Assembly: GCA_020057015.1 (NCBI GenBank)
Contig: JAGVGS010000148.1
Span: 1-5,561, forward strand
Length of the DNA stretch: 5,561 bases
Direction: 5' to 3'
DNA from: Candidatus Omnitrophota bacterium
GTDB lineage: Bacteria > Omnitrophota > Gorgyraeia > Aquiviventales > Aquiviventaceae
Both the position numbers and the translations under genes were made by a program. Positions 1-5,455 of this stretch are shown here, piece after piece. How positions within the stretch are numbered: position 1 is the stretch's first letter; every line of letters starts with the position of its first letter. The notes below the pieces were generated by a model, which had not been told where the DNA came from, searched no databases, and saw nothing but the letters and a program-made list of their open reading frames with translations.

Positions 1-156
1 CCGATTGGGCGCCACCGGTACTTCCACAAGCTCTACGCCCTGGATACGGTGCTCTCGGGCCTGGACAAGCCCACCAAAAAGCAGGTGGAGGGCGCGATGA
101 AGGGCCACGTCCTCGCCGAGGCTGCACTGATGGGTACGTACCAGAAGCCGCAGTAA
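1..156 (+). CDS. YbhB/YbcL-family (PEBP) Raf-kinase-inhibitor-like protein, C-terminal part
   Basis: Partial gene: the reading frame is open from the first base and ends at TAA 154-156, giving the last 51 residues. The piece GRHRYFHKLYALD (residues 3-15 of the fragment) followed by AMKGHVLAEAALMGTY is the characteristic C-terminal half of bacterial YbhB/YbcL proteins, which belong to the phosphatidylethanolamine-binding protein superfamily. Family members are usually about 150-200 residues, so roughly two thirds lie upstream of the window. Bacterial members are small ligand-binding-fold proteins, cytoplasmic or periplasmic, whose physiological role is mostly unknown. With the N-terminus missing, I cannot say whether this one has a signal peptide. 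The family call is firm; the function is not. Confidence 0.9.
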   Translation, partial: PIGRHRYFHKLYALDTVLSGLDKPTKKQVEGAMKGHVLAEAALMGTYQKPQ

Positions 157-171
157 GCATCGAAATCAAGA

Positions 172-194
172 TTCCGGAGGCGTTCCTCCAGGAA
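172..194 (+). terminator. stem-loop downstream of the PEBP-like gene, possible terminator
   Basis: Sixteen bases after the stop codon of the upstream gene, TTCC-GGAGG (172-180) pairs with CCTCC-A-GGAA (185-194) around a CGTT loop. This gives nine base pairs with a single bulged A. No T-run follows on the plus strand, so a classical intrinsic terminator is not shown. It may instead be an mRNA 3'-end stabilising structure or assist Rho-dependent ending. Confidence 0.4.
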
Positions 195-218
195 CCGGCT
201 GGGGGAGCATGCACTGAA

Positions 219-482
219 ATGAGAAGGAGTATGAGTGATTGGTATCTGGTTGGGGTGGCCATCTTCGTATGCGTCGCTTGTGTTCATGGTTGTGAACGAC
301 CAGCAGCCTCAGGGATTCGTATCCAGCTTGATCAGGCTCTAGTCAAGCATGTAGAAGAGCTGCACCAACCTACTGCTCTGGAGAAAAGCATTCTGGCAGT
401 GACGGTCCCATTGCCACCGGCAGGTGAATCATCGATGATAGTCGCCCATTGCCACGTGGCCTTCATTGGATCGCGTCTTTGA
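219..482 (+). CDS. small hypothetical exported protein, possibly a lipoprotein
   Basis: This is an 87-residue reading frame that I do not recognise. After a basic start (MRRSMSDW) it has a hydrophobic stretch, about residues 8-22 (YLVGVAIFVCVACVHG), ending in VHGC, with the cysteine at residue 25. This resembles an export signal with an imperfect lipobox, because His at -2 is atypical. The rest is short and without a known motif. Start ATG 219 is preferred because GGGGGAG (201-207) lies 11 nt upstream; the second ATG at 231 has AAGGAG only one base away, which is too close. Base composition is visibly less GC-rich than that of cysK or the thioredoxin-like gene. It could be a gene remnant or chance reading frame, as the C-terminus lacks any recognisable ending. 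Confidence 0.4.
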   Translation: MRRSMSDWYLVGVAIFVCVACVHGCERPAASGIRIQLDQALVKHVEELHQPTALEKSILAVTVPLPPAGESSMIVAHCHVAFIGSRL

Positions 483-529
483 GGGTGGGCTCAAGTTCCT
501 GGGGAGCGATCTTTAGGAATCCGGAATCC

Positions 530-536
530 GAGAAGG
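530..536 (+). promoter_or_regulatory. ribosome binding site for the zinc-ribbon gene
   Basis: GAGAAGG lies 8 nt before ATG 545. It decides the start: the frame is open further upstream to a TTG at 449, but that extension has no comparable site and adds an uncharacteristic N-terminus. Confidence 0.5.
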
Positions 537-544
537 TCAATACG

Positions 545-730
545 ATGGCGGACGACTTCTTCGAGGAGGGTGAGCGGCTACCCGATGAGCCGGCGATTTG
601 GCGACCGCCGGTCGCGTGCCCACAATGCAGCCAGACGCGTACGCGCCTGGTGACACTCCGCCACGAGATGTCTGTCTACACCTGCGAACTGTGCGGGATC
701 GAGTTTGAAGTGGAAGAGGAGCAGTCGTGA
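545..730 (+). CDS. small zinc-ribbon protein with two CxxC knuckles
   Basis: This 61-residue protein has an acidic N-terminus (MADDFFEEGERLPDE) followed by CPQC (C25, C28) and CELCG (C47, C50). The 18-residue spacing between pairs and the aromatic/hydrophobic strand before the second knuckle are typical of a zinc-ribbon fold. The C-terminus is very acidic (EVEEEQS). Such stand-alone mini zinc ribbons may bind nucleic acid or a protein partner; nothing here tells which. ATG 545 is supported by GAGAAGG 8 nt upstream. The stop overlaps a GTG in a GTGA arrangement at 727-730, but the frame beginning there closes after 17 codons. The fold call is good, while the function is unknown. Confidence 0.7.
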   Translation: MADDFFEEGERLPDEPAIWRPPVACPQCSQTRTRLVTLRHEMSVYTCELCGIEFEVEEEQS

Positions 731-809
731 AAATCGAAGAGGCCACCATAGTCCCGCCTCATTTTCGGCCGGCACATTGAGGACGCCTCTGAAATTCCAC
801 CTCCGATTC

Positions 810-1466
810 GTGCTGGAAGGTTTGAAGATCCTCTGCAGGGGGATTGGTCTGTCTCTTCTGCTTAACTCCTGCAGCCTCTCAGCATATGCTGCCGCTGAAC
901 CCCACTTCACCCGTATTGATTTCACCGCTCCCTTGCCAGTCGTCGAATGGAACCAGCAGGAGGCACCGGGCACGCTCGAAGTGCTCGACCATCTCCAGCG
1001 CGGCACGGCGCACTACGTCGGGGTTGAGTGGTGGCCGACAGATCACGCGGAGCTCAGCCAGGCCTACGTTCTGGTCTGTGATGCGGCAGGCCAAGTCCTG
1101 CGCAGCCTCCCTCTCGATGAGCGCTTCGACGGCTGGCAATTCCTCGACTTACCTGGGGATGCCCCGCGACAGGCCGTCGTCGTGAACGGAGGGGGAAGGG
1201 CTCACATCTACCGGGGTCTCTGGATTTATGCATTGGGGGAGGACCATGTGCCAGGAGACTTGCTGTTCGAGACGCGGGCCGTGTGGGTAGTGATTGAAGA
1301 CAGCAAGGCCGGGCTACGCGTCATCCGTTCCTTGGACAATATGGTCGGCGGCCACTCGTCTGCAACGAATGTCCACAGGTGGGACGGTCAGCACTTCCAA
1401 TTCGATGCACAGCGGAGCACCTGGCCTGAGGAACCTCCTGATACGAGGAGGGTGTGGGAACGGTAG
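810..1466 (+). CDS. hypothetical secreted/periplasmic protein
   Basis: From GTG 810 this encodes 218 residues. The first 27 or so form a convincing Sec signal peptide: a short basic n-region (LKILCRG), a hydrophobic core (IGLSLLLNSCSLS) and an AYA-A cleavage context just before EPHF. LLNSC could be read as a weak lipobox, but signal peptidase I cleavage looks better. The mature part is soluble, rich in Trp and acidic residues (VEWWPTDHAELS, DGWQFLDLPGD, HVPGDLLFETRAVWVV) and looks beta-rich; I recognise no family. The frame stays open upstream to TTG 777 and TTG 705, and TTG 822 is also possible. None has a good ribosome binding site, so the start is uncertain; 810 is chosen for signal-peptide length. 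It follows the zinc-ribbon gene closely and may be co-transcribed with it. Confidence 0.6.
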   Translation: MLEGLKILCRGIGLSLLLNSCSLSAYAAAEPHFTRIDFTAPLPVVEWNQQEAPGTLEVLDHLQRGTAHYVGVEWWPTDHAELSQAYVLVCDAAGQVLRSLPLDERFDGWQFLDLPGDAPRQAVVVNGGGRAHIYRGLWIYALGEDHVPGDLLFETRAVWVVIEDSKAGLRVIRSLDNMVGGHSSATNVHRWDGQHFQFDAQRSTWPEEPPDTRRVWER

Positions 1467-1498
1467 GGTCGGTGAAGCTACTTTGAAGCGTCAGTTTG

Positions 1499-1519
1499 AA
1501 AGTTCGTTGTATCATCCAG
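1499..1519 (+). repeat. direct repeat, left copy (upstream of fic)
   Basis: Blocks AAAGTTC, TTGTAT and ATCCAG, each separated by one variable base, match 2517-2537 at 19 of 21 positions. The mismatches are G1506/T2524 and C1513/T2531. The two copies are 1018 bp apart and enclose the Fic gene. A short further match follows both copies (GCCGCAGT at 1523-1530 and GCCACAGT at 2546-2553) at different spacing. It may be a duplicated leader segment, an insertion boundary or a shared regulatory site. Confidence 0.7.
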
Positions 1520-1553
1520 GTCGCCGCAGTAACGCATGCGCATAGACGGAGTA

Positions 1554-1571
1554 TATAGTTTATGCTATAGT
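1554..1571 (+). promoter_or_regulatory. extended -10 promoter with overlapping inverted repeat, for fic
   Basis: TG-C-TATAGT (1563-1571) is a near-consensus extended -10 element. It would place the transcript start at about 1578-1579, only a few bases before ATG 1582. Overlapping it is an inverted repeat, TATAG (1554-1558), six bases, CTATA (1565-1569), which has the size and position of an operator. Because the downstream product has an N-terminal helix-turn-helix, autorepression is an attractive reading but is not demonstrated. No good -35 hexamer is visible, which is consistent with an extended -10 promoter. Confidence 0.5.
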
Positions 1572-1581
1572 CTTGGCAGAT

Positions 1582-2511
1582 ATGGACAGTAACTATATAA
1601 GCCAGTTACAGGCTATCCTCCAGTCCGAAAGCTGGAGCCAGCAGCAGTTGGCCGAGCGGTTGGGCATCACCCATGCGGCACTCAACCGATGGTTGAAGGG
1701 CCGTGCCATCCCGCAACCCCGTCGCCGGCAGGCAATAGCCTTGCTCTACAGGGAACTGATCGGATTCCAGCCGCTGTTGGCTGCCCAGCGCAGACAGCTC
1801 GCAGCTAGGGCTCAAGGACTTCGGATTCGCGGTTTGTGGAAGAAAATCCGCGAAAGTGCTGACTTGTTGGATGAACTTCTGCTTGAGCATACATACAACT
1901 CGAATGCCATCGAAGGTTCGACCTTGACCAAGAAGCAGACGGAAGCGATCATCTTCGACAAGTCGCAGTTTGCCGACAAATCCCTGGTCGAGCATCTGGA
2001 AGCGACGAACCACGCAGCGGTACTGAGAGAGATCCTATTGGGATATTTCCCGATGCCGGTGTCCGAGGGGCTGATTCGGCAATTGCACCGGGCCTTACTG
2101 CAGGGAATTCGTGAAGATGCCGGTTTTTATTCCAAGCATGAGCGCGCCATTCGCGGGGTTGGTATTGCGCTCACCCATCCGAAGGATATTCCCGAGGAGA
2201 TGGCTGGGCTGCTGAAGCGGTGGAGACCATGGGAGAGGCGTGGTGATGCTGTGCAGCCGGTTGCGCAGTTTCATGCTGATTTCGAACTGATTCACCCCTT
2301 CGGAGATGGCAATGGTCGCGTCGGCAGGTTGGTGATGCTTATCCAGCTGCTGAAGCGCGACTATCCTCCGGTGATCATCGAAAACACGCGTAAGGCTGAA
2401 TACTACGAGGTTCTGGAATTCGCTCAGCGCAAGTCGGTCGAGCCCTTTACAGTGTTCTTGCTGGATGAAATGGAGCGTACGCACCTCGTGTTGCGGCAAT
2501 ATTTGCGCTGA
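1582..2511 (+). CDS. Fic-domain protein (class II) with N-terminal XRE-like helix-turn-helix, probable AMP transferase
   Basis: This encodes 309 residues. Residues about 7-60 form a Cro/XRE-like helix-turn-helix (SQQQLAERLGITHAALNRWL at 19-38). SNAIEG at 107-112 matches the inhibitory motif [S/T]xxxE[G/N]; lying before the Fic core, it marks class II, with E111 as the autoinhibitory glutamate. The Fic core carries a complete HPFGDGNGRVGR loop at 238-249: catalytic H238, phosphate- and metal-contacting D242, N244, R246 and R249. Such enzymes typically transfer AMP from ATP to a hydroxyl of a target protein; the target here is unknown. All key residues are present, so it should be active once inhibition is relieved. 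The frame also opens at TTG 1573, but ATG 1582 is preferred. No Shine-Dalgarno site is seen, and the promoter lies so close that translation may be leaderless. There is no partner antitoxin gene beside it. It is flanked by direct repeats. Confidence 0.93.
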   Translation: MDSNYISQLQAILQSESWSQQQLAERLGITHAALNRWLKGRAIPQPRRRQAIALLYRELIGFQPLLAAQRRQLAARAQGLRIRGLWKKIRESADLLDELLLEHTYNSNAIEGSTLTKKQTEAIIFDKSQFADKSLVEHLEATNHAAVLREILLGYFPMPVSEGLIRQLHRALLQGIREDAGFYSKHERAIRGVGIALTHPKDIPEEMAGLLKRWRPWERRGDAVQPVAQFHADFELIHPFGDGNGRVGRLVMLIQLLKRDYPPVIIENTRKAEYYEVLEFAQRKSVEPFTVFLLDEMERTHLVLRQYLR

Positions 2512-2516
2512 GCCGA

Positions 2517-2537
2517 AAAGTTCTTTGTATTATCCAG
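2517..2537 (+). repeat. direct repeat, right copy (in the cysK leader)
   Basis: This is the partner of 1499-1519, matching 19 of 21 bases. It begins six bases after the fic stop codon and ends 36 bases before the cysK start. Within it TATTAT (2528-2533) resembles a -10 hexamer, and the left copy has TATCAT at the same place. A weak TTGCGC at 2503-2508 sits 19 bases upstream, so the right copy could include the cysK promoter. The promoter reading is tentative; the repeat itself is directly visible. Confidence 0.65.
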
Positions 2538-2557
2538 TTTAGGCAGCCACAGTCAGA

Positions 2558-2563
2558 AAGGAG
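2558..2563 (+). promoter_or_regulatory. ribosome binding site for cysK
   Basis: AAGGAG stands 10 nt before ATG 2574 and fixes the start of the cysteine synthase gene. Confidence 0.65.
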
Positions 2564-2573
2564 ACGATAATCC

Positions 2574-3545
2574 ATGGGAATCATTTTTGCCGACAACTCA
2601 TTGTCGATCGGGAAAACACCACTGGTGAAACTCAACCGGGTGGTGCCGAGGGGGGCCACGGTGCTGGCGAAGATCGAGGGGCGCAACCCGTCCTTCTCGG
2701 TCAAATGCCGGATCGGTGCGGCCATGGTGTGGGATGCGGAGCAGCGCGGCGTGCTCGTGCCCGGCAAGGCGCTCATTGAGCCCACGAGCGGCAATACCGG
2801 GATTGCGTTGGCGTTTGTGGCGGCTGCGCGCGGCTATCCGCTGACGCTCACGATGCCTGAGACCATGAGCATTGAGCGGCGGAAGATCCTGAAGGCTTTT
2901 GGGGCCACGACGATCCTCACCGAAGGCGCCAAGGGCATGCGGGGGGCGATCGACAAGGCCCGCGACATCCAGCAGAGCGATCCGGCACGCTATGTGCTCT
3001 TGCAGCAGTTCGAGAACCCGGCCAACCCCAGGATTCACGAGACCACGACCGGCCCTGAAATTTGGGACGATACCGGCGGGGCCATCGATGTGCTGATCAG
3101 CGGGGTGGGAACCGGGGGCACCATCACCGGCGTGTCGCGTTATATCAAACAGCAACGGCATAAGCCGATCCTCTCCGTGGCAGTGGAGCCCTCGAGCAGT
3201 CCCGTGATCACGCAGCAATTGGCCGGTGCCGCCTTGCAGCCCGGGCCGCACAAGATCCAGGGCATCGGCGCGGGGTTCATCCCGGGGACGCTGGACCTGT
3301 CTGTCGTAGATCGGGTCGAGCAGGTCACCGATGCCGAGGCGATCGAGTTTGCCACACGGCTGACCAAAGAGGAGGGGATTCTCTCCGGCATCTCCTGTGG
3401 GGCCGCGGTGGCCGTGGCCGCTCGCTTGGCGGCGCACCCCAACTTCAAGGGAAAGACGTTTGTCGTCATCCTGCCGGATTCCGGCGAGCGGTATCTCTCG
3501 AGCGTGCTGTTCAGCGGGTTGTTTGATCCTGTCACGGGGCTCTAA
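2574..3545 (+). CDS. cysK: cysteine synthase A (O-acetylserine sulfhydrylase)
   Basis: This 323-residue protein matches the usual CysK length. It is a PLP enzyme that converts O-acetylserine plus sulfide into cysteine and acetate in the cytoplasm, the last step of assimilatory sulfur metabolism. Visible motifs: NPSFSVK with the Schiff-base lysine at K44; PTSGNTGIALA (substrate-binding TSGNTG loop); GVGTGGTITG (PLP-phosphate glycine loop); HKIQGIGAGFIPG; and a C-terminal PDSGERYLS that holds the pyridine-nitrogen serine. From memory of the Escherichia coli enzyme, long stretches are nearly the same (for example LTMPETMSIERRK and TTGPEIW), which favours CysK over CysM. Its GC is visibly higher than that of the preceding fic gene. 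It probably forms a transcription unit with the thioredoxin-like gene 33 nt downstream. No serine acetyltransferase gene is in the window. Confidence 0.96.
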   Translation: MGIIFADNSLSIGKTPLVKLNRVVPRGATVLAKIEGRNPSFSVKCRIGAAMVWDAEQRGVLVPGKALIEPTSGNTGIALAFVAAARGYPLTLTMPETMSIERRKILKAFGATTILTEGAKGMRGAIDKARDIQQSDPARYVLLQQFENPANPRIHETTTGPEIWDDTGGAIDVLISGVGTGGTITGVSRYIKQQRHKPILSVAVEPSSSPVITQQLAGAALQPGPHKIQGIGAGFIPGTLDLSVVDRVEQVTDAEAIEFATRLTKEEGILSGISCGAAVAVAARLAAHPNFKGKTFVVILPDSGERYLSSVLFSGLFDPVTGL

Positions 3546-3578
3546 GGCCCATCCGAGATACGATAGTTGAAGAGATCG

Positions 3579-4274
3579 ATGGGTAGGGCGTCCAACCTCC
3601 GCGGGGCGTCGTTTGTCGTATGTGTCCTGCTCGCCTGCGGCGGTGCCAGGACGGTTACCGCGAAGACCTCGTTTGCCGGATGGTTCGAAGGGGCGGCCGG
3701 GTACGAGCAAGCGGTGCGGAAGCAGAAGGCGACGAAACGGCCGATGTGGGTGTACGTGTACACCGAATGGTGCCCCTATTGCCGGCGGATGAACAACGAG
3801 CTCTTGGCCTCGTCGAGCCTACAGAGCGCGCTTCCCAACGTCGTGCCGGTGGCGATCAATCCGGAGACTGGGTCCCAGGAGCGGGCGATCGTGGACCAGT
3901 TCGGTGCGAACGGCTACCCGTCATTTTTCGTGATTCCGGCCGGATCCCAGCAGGCGCAGAAGATCTCTCCCTATCGCGAGGTCGGCAAACAATGGGTCAT
4001 GATGTCTCCCCAGGAATTCCTCCAGGCCTGCCGCCAAGCCGCGCAGCCGCCTCGGGAGAAGCGGCCTGCCTCCCGTCCGCCGGCGCAGAAGCCGGAGCAG
4101 GCCCCGCGCGCCGGGCCTGAGCAATCGCTCGCTGCTCAGGTCACGCTTTTCTTGGTGAGCGGCGAGGTGATCATCGGGAACTTGGTCGGCGAAACGGTCG
4201 ACGAGGTCACCGTGGGGTCCACGACCGGCCAGTTGACGATCCGACGCGAAGACATCCAAGCCATGGAGCGGTGA
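3579..4274 (+). CDS. exported thioredoxin-like protein with C-terminal Sm/SH3-like small-barrel domain
   Basis: This encodes 231 residues from ATG 3579; TTG 3567 in the same frame is an alternative. The N-terminus is an export signal (basic start, hydrophobic 12-19), with either lipobox-like LLAC (C20) or signal peptidase I cleavage after VTA (about 28). The thioredoxin-like domain covers about residues 35-145: WVYVYTEWCPYCRRM carries the active-site pair C65/C68, and GYPSFFVI holds the expected cis-proline, P114. The charged FEGAAGYEQAVRKQKATKRP segment before the first strand is typical of DsbD-gamma/thioredoxin_7-like proteins. A Pro/Arg/Gln-rich linker (about 157-187) leads to a 44-residue strand-rich module (188-231: VTLFLVSGEVIIGNLVGE through TIRREDIQAMER) that looks like an Sm/SH3-like barrel. 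Likely role: periplasmic thiol-disulfide exchange or reductive repair. The C-terminal assignment is from pattern only. It follows cysK by 33 nt and is likely co-transcribed with it. Confidence 0.85.
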   Translation: MGRASNLRGASFVVCVLLACGGARTVTAKTSFAGWFEGAAGYEQAVRKQKATKRPMWVYVYTEWCPYCRRMNNELLASSSLQSALPNVVPVAINPETGSQERAIVDQFGANGYPSFFVIPAGSQQAQKISPYREVGKQWVMMSPQEFLQACRQAAQPPREKRPASRPPAQKPEQAPRAGPEQSLAAQVTLFLVSGEVIIGNLVGETVDEVTVGSTTGQLTIRREDIQAMER

Positions 4275-4284
4275 GGCCGCGGGC

Positions 4285-4328
4285 CGATGCCGATCAGCCA
4301 AGCCCCCTGTTTAACACTCAGGGCATCG
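4285..4328 (+). promoter_or_regulatory. nested inverted repeats between the thioredoxin-like gene and the arsenite permease
   Basis: CGATGCC (4285-4291) is complementary to GGCATCG (4322-4328), and inside it CCCTG (4305-4309) is complementary to CAGGG (4319-4323). The two arms share bases 4322-4323, so the structures compete. They could be a weak terminator for the cysK unit or an operator/leader for the permease. No T-run and no clear ArsR-type box are visible. Confidence 0.25.
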
Positions 4329-4376
4329 ACCAATGAGAGAGGTTGTACATCGACGCGCTCCCGGGGTGAGAAGAAG

Positions 4377-4382
4377 AAGGAG
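4377..4382 (+). promoter_or_regulatory. ribosome binding site for the ACR3 permease
   Basis: AAGGAG, 8 nt before ATG 4391, is a strong Shine-Dalgarno site that fixes the start. Confidence 0.7.
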
Positions 4383-4390
4383 TAGAGGCC

Positions 4391-5455
4391 ATGTCTGGTG
4401 CATGCCCGAAGCAGCTCTCTTGGCTGGATCGATTCCTGACGGTGTGGATTTTCCTGGCGATGGCCATCGGCGTGGCGTTGGGCTGGGCTTATCCGGGGAT
4501 CGAAGCCTGGCTCAATAGTTTTAGTGTCGGCACCACCAATATCCCCATTGCCATCGGCCTGATCCTGATGATGTATCCGCCGCTGGCCAAGGTGAAATAC
4601 GAGAAGCTGGGTGTGGTCTTTCGTAACCGCCAGGTGTTAGCGCTCAGCCTAGTCCAGAATTGGCTGATCGGGCCGGTACTCATGTTCGGGCTCGGCATAC
4701 TCTTGCTGCGTGGCTATCCAGAGTATCTAACCGGCCTGATCCTCATCGGCTTGGCACGCTGCATTGCCATGGTGATTGTCTGGAATGAACTGGCCGAAGG
4801 CGACACCGAATATGCCGCAGCACTCGTGGCCTTGAATAGCATCTTTCAGGTGTTGTTCTACAGCGTGTATGCCTACGTGTTCATTACGCTGCTTCCGCGG
4901 CTGGTCGGTTTGGATCTGGGGATGGTTCAGGTCTCTATGGCAGCGATTGCCAAGAGCGTTCTGGTCTATCTGGGCATACCGTTTTTGGCGGGATTTCTGA
5001 CGCGCACTGCCTTACGGGGTGCCAAGGGAGATGCCTGGTACGAGCAACGCTTCATTCCGACAATCAGCCCGCTGACCCTCATCGCGCTGTTGTGTACCAT
5101 CCTGGTGATGTTCAGCCTGAAAGGAGGGCTGATCGTGCGCATTCCGGGCGATGTGGTGAGAATCGCCATTCCGCTGACGATCTACTTCGTCGCGATGTTT
5201 TTGGTCAGCTTCTGGATGGGTAAGCGGATTGGGGCGAATTATGCCCAAACAACCACGCTGTCCTTTACCGCCGCCAGCAATAACTTTGAGCTGGCCATTG
5301 CCGTAGCCATTGCCGTCTTCGGACTCAACTCAGGAGTGGCGTTCGCCGCCGTGATTGGCCCGTTAGTCGAAGTGCCGGTGCTGATCAGCCTGGTGAGCGT
5401 AGCACGGAAGCTGCGGGGGTGGGGCTGGGGGACAGATGGCGGAAGCCGGGCTTAG
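4391..5455 (+). CDS. ACR3-family arsenite efflux permease
   Basis: This 354-residue integral membrane protein, with about ten hydrophobic segments, is the usual size for bacterial ACR3. ACR3 carriers (bile/arsenite/riboflavin transporter superfamily) expel As(III), and in some cases Sb(III), using the proton motive force. Diagnostic features: the opening LSWLDRFLTVWIFLAMAIGV; NIPIAIGLILMMYPPLAKVKYEKLG; GLARCIAMVIVWNELA, with the conserved cysteine at C124 that corresponds to the essential Cys of studied ACR3 proteins; TLSFTAASNNFELAIAVAIA; and GPLVEVPVLI, with the conserved glutamate at E327. Both functional residues are present, so it should be active. It is named arsB or acr3 in different genomes, so no symbol is forced here. 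No arsR or arsC gene is in the window; these may lie downstream. A 116-bp gap separates it from the upstream gene, leaving room for its own promoter, though I could not identify one. Confidence 0.95.
   Translation: MSGACPKQLSWLDRFLTVWIFLAMAIGVALGWAYPGIEAWLNSFSVGTTNIPIAIGLILMMYPPLAKVKYEKLGVVFRNRQVLALSLVQNWLIGPVLMFGLGILLLRGYPEYLTGLILIGLARCIAMVIVWNELAEGDTEYAAALVALNSIFQVLFYSVYAYVFITLLPRLVGLDLGMVQVSMAAIAKSVLVYLGIPFLAGFLTRTALRGAKGDAWYEQRFIPTISPLTLIALLCTILVMFSLKGGLIVRIPGDVVRIAIPLTIYFVAMFLVSFWMGKRIGANYAQTTTLSFTAASNNFELAIAVAIAVFGLNSGVAFAAVIGPLVEVPVLISLVSVARKLRGWGWGTDGGSRA

Noticed and set aside
1499..1538. CRISPR array
   Set aside because: Only two copies exist, about 1 kb apart with a gene between them, so there is no repeat-spacer structure.
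1499..2537. Reading the flanking repeats as insertion-sequence ends or integron attC sites
   Set aside because: The repeats are direct, not inverted; no transposase or integrase is encoded between them, and they lack the RYYYAAC/GTTRRRY core pairs of attC sites.
2574..2700. Calling the cysteine synthase CysM
   Set aside because: The length, the NPSFSVKCRIG region around the PLP lysine and the HKIQGIGAGFIPG segment match CysK rather than the CysM (thiosulfate-using) branch.
2598..3710. A 370-codon open frame on the minus strand
   Set aside because: It lies exactly opposite cysK, whose protein has every family motif. The minus-strand product is Arg/Gly/His-rich with no recognisable domain, as expected for a shadow in high-GC DNA.
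3620..4120. A 166-codon plus-strand frame inside the thioredoxin-like gene
   Set aside because: The alternative frame gives an Arg/Gly/Ala-rich product without motifs, while the chosen frame has a signal peptide, CPYC and cis-proline.
4333..4518. Small plus-strand frame beginning upstream of the permease
   Set aside because: It overlaps the permease start out of frame, has an Arg-rich product, and lacks a ribosome binding site. The strong AAGGAG serves ATG 4391 instead.
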